A DNA stretch of 64,000 nt from the NCBI GenBank assembly GCA_010645155.1, contig CM021314.1, positions 1,340,406-1,404,405 of the forward strand, written 5' to 3'. The first letter of the stretch is position 1, and each line of letters opens with the position of its first letter. Of this stretch, positions 60,901 through 64,000 are shown in pieces. Below the pieces are notes generated by a model that did no database searches, had not been told where the DNA came from, and saw only the letters and a list, made by a program, of their open reading frames with translations. The position numbers were made by a program, and so were the translations under genes. This stretch comes from Tigriopus japonicus. Taxonomy: Eukaryota > Arthropoda > Copepoda > Harpacticoida > Harpacticidae.

Positions 60901-63333
60901 TCACGCAAAAGCAACGCTAACATTTATGATTTCATCAGTCTTATGATATTATGGCCAGGTGAAAAATTGTAAGTAATACCAATAAATGTTTAAAGTCGGG
61001 GTGAAAATTCATTTTACAAATTCCAAAATTAAGAGCCAGATGAAACCTGCATCAAGGAAGGTTATATAAATGTTCGTAAAATGAATAACGGCAAAGTTTG
61101 AAATCTTCCAAACCAAACATTTGTTTGATGGCTTTCTTGATGTGACGATTCTTCTCATTCGGCGGACAAATTAGTAACTAAAATAACAAATATAGTTTAC
61201 AAATGTTAACGATATTGACTTTAACAAGCCTTGTGTCAAGGTAATTGTGAATTTCACCTTCAATGCGTTCTCTCGTACTCATTCAAAGAAGCTGAATTTC
61301 AAATCTAGTCTTCTCTGCGTGTAGTACACTAATACACCCCCAAGTCCAAGTGTGGACAAGAAAAAGAGGGATGAAAAAGTGAGTTTGCCTTTACAGATGT
61401 GGCGAGCCCAAACTTTTGGGCACATTGTCTGAAAACGAACGTGGACCCTGTCTCAGTCATAACGAATGAGCAAGACCCTAGAAAGGACCCAAAGTGGAGC
61501 ACAATTCCTTTCGTGATTTCCCCAGTGATTGTGAACAAGTCTGATCACTCATTTGGACGTGCACTATGTTCGTATGTACTTCAGGATCTCTACGAAGGGC
61601 AATGGAAGCTACATCTTGAGCTCGGAATGGTGATGATGCTGACTCATATAACACATATGACCGCCCCAAGAATATGAGCACACACTTACATATATATTTG
61701 AGGCTCCCGCAATGACCAATAACTGTGACACGCCATAAATCGAGCCGAAGACGACGCCAGCTTGAGTCGTTGTCATCATTAAAAGGCGACAAAATTGACA
61801 TTCCTACACTTGGAATACCAATCTCGAGGTTCATAAATCATCACTTTTTGGCAAAGGTAATGAACAAAAACACCGCCATTCATATATCCATTCAATTCAT
61901 GAAACAGCTAATGTCAGATGATTTTAAAAAATCAATCGGTTTTTCCCAGAGCTACAGTAAAAGAGCTCTGGCATCTCTAGGTTCTTGAGATGAGTCATTC
62001 TGGCCATGGGCTGAGGGGATCAACTAACGATGTGTCGTTCTTCGAATCCATTGGAAGTAAAGGATGGACGTACTCACCAAGTCCCCTTTGGTACGACGAG
62101 TTGATGATTCCTCCCTCAGTCCTGTCCCATTATCCCCTGGACACCGTTCTAAATACCATCACAAAAGCGGACAGGATTGAGTGGAATTAGAAAAGTCACC
62201 AACTCGGAGAGGTTGGTTCGTCAAAATCCCCGCAGATTATGGGAACACCGCTCAAACACAAAGATTGATAAATACCCGACTACCTTAAAACTGATGCTCT
62301 GAGTAAATGTTATTGGCCGTTTATATTATAACAAGAAACACGTTATGCAAATCTCTCCTGGAATGAGAAAAGTTCCGATATAAGCCATCGTTGGGTTGGG
62401 CGTTAGCGAGAAGAGGATCTCTGAAGGCGAATAATGGGACAGATTGCGCCCGATAAGACACGGACGGAGTCTCATGGTGTGCGCCTGAAAAGGTTGTTTA
62501 TTGTTCCAAGTTTCTGATCACCACGTTCCCTTCATTTTCTTCTTGTTCTCTTTAGTGCGATTTCCCTCCTCATCCTCCTTTTCCTCCTCCCTTTTGGTTT
62601 TGCTGGCTTAGCAGATCCTCCTCAAGTTGAAGCTTTTCTGCTGTTCGACTACAATGGTCCAGAGTGGAATTGTGGTGGGTCGTGTGCCGTTGTCTCATTT
62701 AGCTCATCTGACTATCTGCAGCCCAGTCTAATGGTCTGTGAGATTGCAGCTAGATAATAGAAACAAGGGTGGTGGGTTCTGTGCCATTACTTTATGGAGG
62801 CAAAACTTTTCCCATCCACAAAACCCCTTTACATGCTTAGGCCGTACGCACATTGCCTCTACCTACCTACTAACCATATGAACTTAAGTATATTTTTACT
62901 ACTTTGTACTAAGTTTGTAAGAACTGATCCAGACACCTTCGATGGCCAACATATTGTTGGAGGGAAAAATCCCTGAAGGTTTCATGGTTTCCCTAAATTG
63001 GCGACCAATGGTTGAGCTCTTTCACTTTGAGAGCTTTATTTGGCTCTTATCAGGCAGGCAAAAAGAACTTGCCGCACGGTCTGGCTTGTGGGTGGAAGAT
63101 GAGGCTTAGGATGAAGGGTTTTAGATGTCAAATGGAATGAAAGATGATCCCCTGGAAAGGCCTTCTCGGCTCCCCCTTTGCTAAGCTTTCCAGCGATCCA
63201 CGCAGTCTTAGTGGCTCGATTGAGCATGGAAAAATGTTTGGGGAGCTCCAAAAGTGTTTGTGCGGATGCAGGCTTGGCTGCTTTTTTAGCTCGGTAGGAT
63301 CGGGAATAATAATAAGTAGATGTCGAAACATCA
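57917..63333. other. Intergenic between FGFRL1 and SLC1 gene
   Basis: No gene recognised in 5.4 kb. It contains a GA-rich simple repeat at about 59951-59974. Frames such as 59617-59180 (minus) and 58791-59132 have no domain or splice pattern. The left part should be FGFRL1 3' UTR and the right end SLC1 3' flank. Confidence 0.5.
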
Positions 63334-63339
63334 TTTATT
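63334..63339 (-). promoter_or_regulatory. Candidate polyadenylation signal of the SLC1 gene
   Basis: AATAAA on the minus strand, about 160 nt past the stop at 63498. Confidence 0.4.
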
Positions 63340-63497
63340 ATTATCATCGTTATGCTGGGAATGTAGGGATAACAATCATAATAGCTTTCAAGAGTAAAAA
63401 CATATATACAAAGTATCCAAATCCGAAACAGGCCGCTTAATACTAAGAATTATAATGGGTTGTTTTTATGTACACGGGAAATGGTCACACTTATTGT

Positions 63498-64000
63498 TCA
63501 GTTGAACGCTTCCAGTTCTTTTTTACTCAAATGGTAAACCAGACTCGCCCCGAAGGAATCCCCAAGAACATTGATCGCGGTTCGAAATCGATCAAGAAGC
63601 CAATCAACTGCCAAGATCAGCGTGACATCCTCAGCAGGGAGGCCAACCGTCTCCAAGACCATGACCATTGTCACCAAACCTGCCTGGGGAATTCCAGCCG
63701 CTCCAATACTGGCAGCTGTAGCCGTGATCGAAATGGCAATGACCTGACCAAGGGAAAGCTTCATATTTCGGACTTGGGCAATAAATATGGCGGCCACGGC
63801 TTCATAGAGGGCAGTGCCATCCATGTTGATGGTGGCTCCAATAGGTAAGACGAAGCGACAAATTCTCGGATCCACTCCATTTTTTTCTTCCAACAGATTA
63901 ATGGTCACTGGGAGAGTGGCCGATGAGGATGCTGTTCCAAATGCAGTTGTCATTGCATTGGTCATGTTGGCAATGAACTTGAAAGGCATCTCTCGGGTAA
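63498..64000 (-). CDS. Excitatory amino acid transporter (SLC1 family), C-terminal part
   Basis: The open frame runs from the window edge to a stop at 63498. Visible blocks in order: [14 protein letters not shown] (hairpin HP1 Ser-rich loop), [32 protein letters not shown] (TM7 Na+/substrate motif), [18 protein letters not shown] (HP2) and [19 protein letters not shown] (TM8). The second Arg of DRFRT is the residue that selects acidic amino acids, so this is an EAAT-type glutamate/aspartate transporter rather than a neutral ASCT. The family is trimeric in the plasma membrane and takes up glutamate with Na+ and H+ in exchange for K+. The C-terminal tail after TM8 is short ([13 protein letters not shown]). 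The N-terminal two-thirds lie beyond 64000. Confidence 0.95.
   Translation of the reverse strand, partial: TREMPFKFIANMTNAMTTAFGTASSSATLPVTINLLEEKNGVDPRICRFVLPIGATINMDGTALYEAVAAIFIAQVRNMKLSLGQVIAISITATAASIGAAGIPQAGLVTMVMVLETVGLPAEDVTLILAVDWLLDRFRTAINVLGDSFGASLVYHLSKKELEAFN

Overview
This is animal nuclear DNA. Genes are split by short GT-AG introns (often 50-80 bp), and the repeats are LINEs, tRNA-derived SINEs and hAT-type MITEs. Two tandem pickpocket-like DEG/ENaC channels, compact introns and CR1/Jockey-like LINE ends suggest an arthropod, most likely a crustacean and perhaps a copepod. That placement is inference; nothing in the sequence proves the species.

Left third (1-16 kb): two tandem DEG/ENaC sodium-channel genes on the minus strand. 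Both have eight coding exons with the same splice phases, and five exons have identical lengths. The upstream copy (12324-14749) is compact. The downstream copy (1078-10255) has introns swollen by repeats. Intron 4 holds a ~4 kb unit with ~0.5-0.6 kb inverted-repeat arms enclosing a broken LINE and a GC-rich island. Intron 3 holds a 1.38 kb near-palindrome with a SINE in its loop. A 5'-truncated LINE lies between the two genes.

Middle (16-28 kb): four compact housekeeping genes. They are a BLOC1S3-like lysosome-biogenesis subunit (16993-17547), homogentisate 1,2-dioxygenase (nine exons, 20318-22382), the dynein light chain Tctex-type DYNLT1 (three exons, 23607-24097, first intron GC-AG), and a CYB5R4/NCB5OR cytochrome b5 reductase (24222-27641, minus). 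DYNLT1 and CYB5R4 converge with about 124 bp between stop codons.

Repeat-rich stretch (28-37 kb): LINE fragments, two non-autonomous hAT elements with 8-bp target duplications, a foldback MITE and a few coding-like fragments I cannot identify. A third hAT element lies at 17.7 kb.

Right part (37-64 kb): visibly less AT-rich and poor in recognisable transposons. One large gene dominates: FGFRL1, a kinase-less FGF-receptor-like protein with signal peptide, three Ig domains, one membrane span and a His-rich tail. It has five coding exons and an ~11.9 kb first intron. The window ends inside the C-terminal exon of an SLC1 excitatory amino acid transporter (minus strand).

The genes do not form one pathway. 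Tyrosine catabolism, dynein transport, lysosome biogenesis, haem/flavin redox, Na+ channels and glutamate uptake are simply neighbours.
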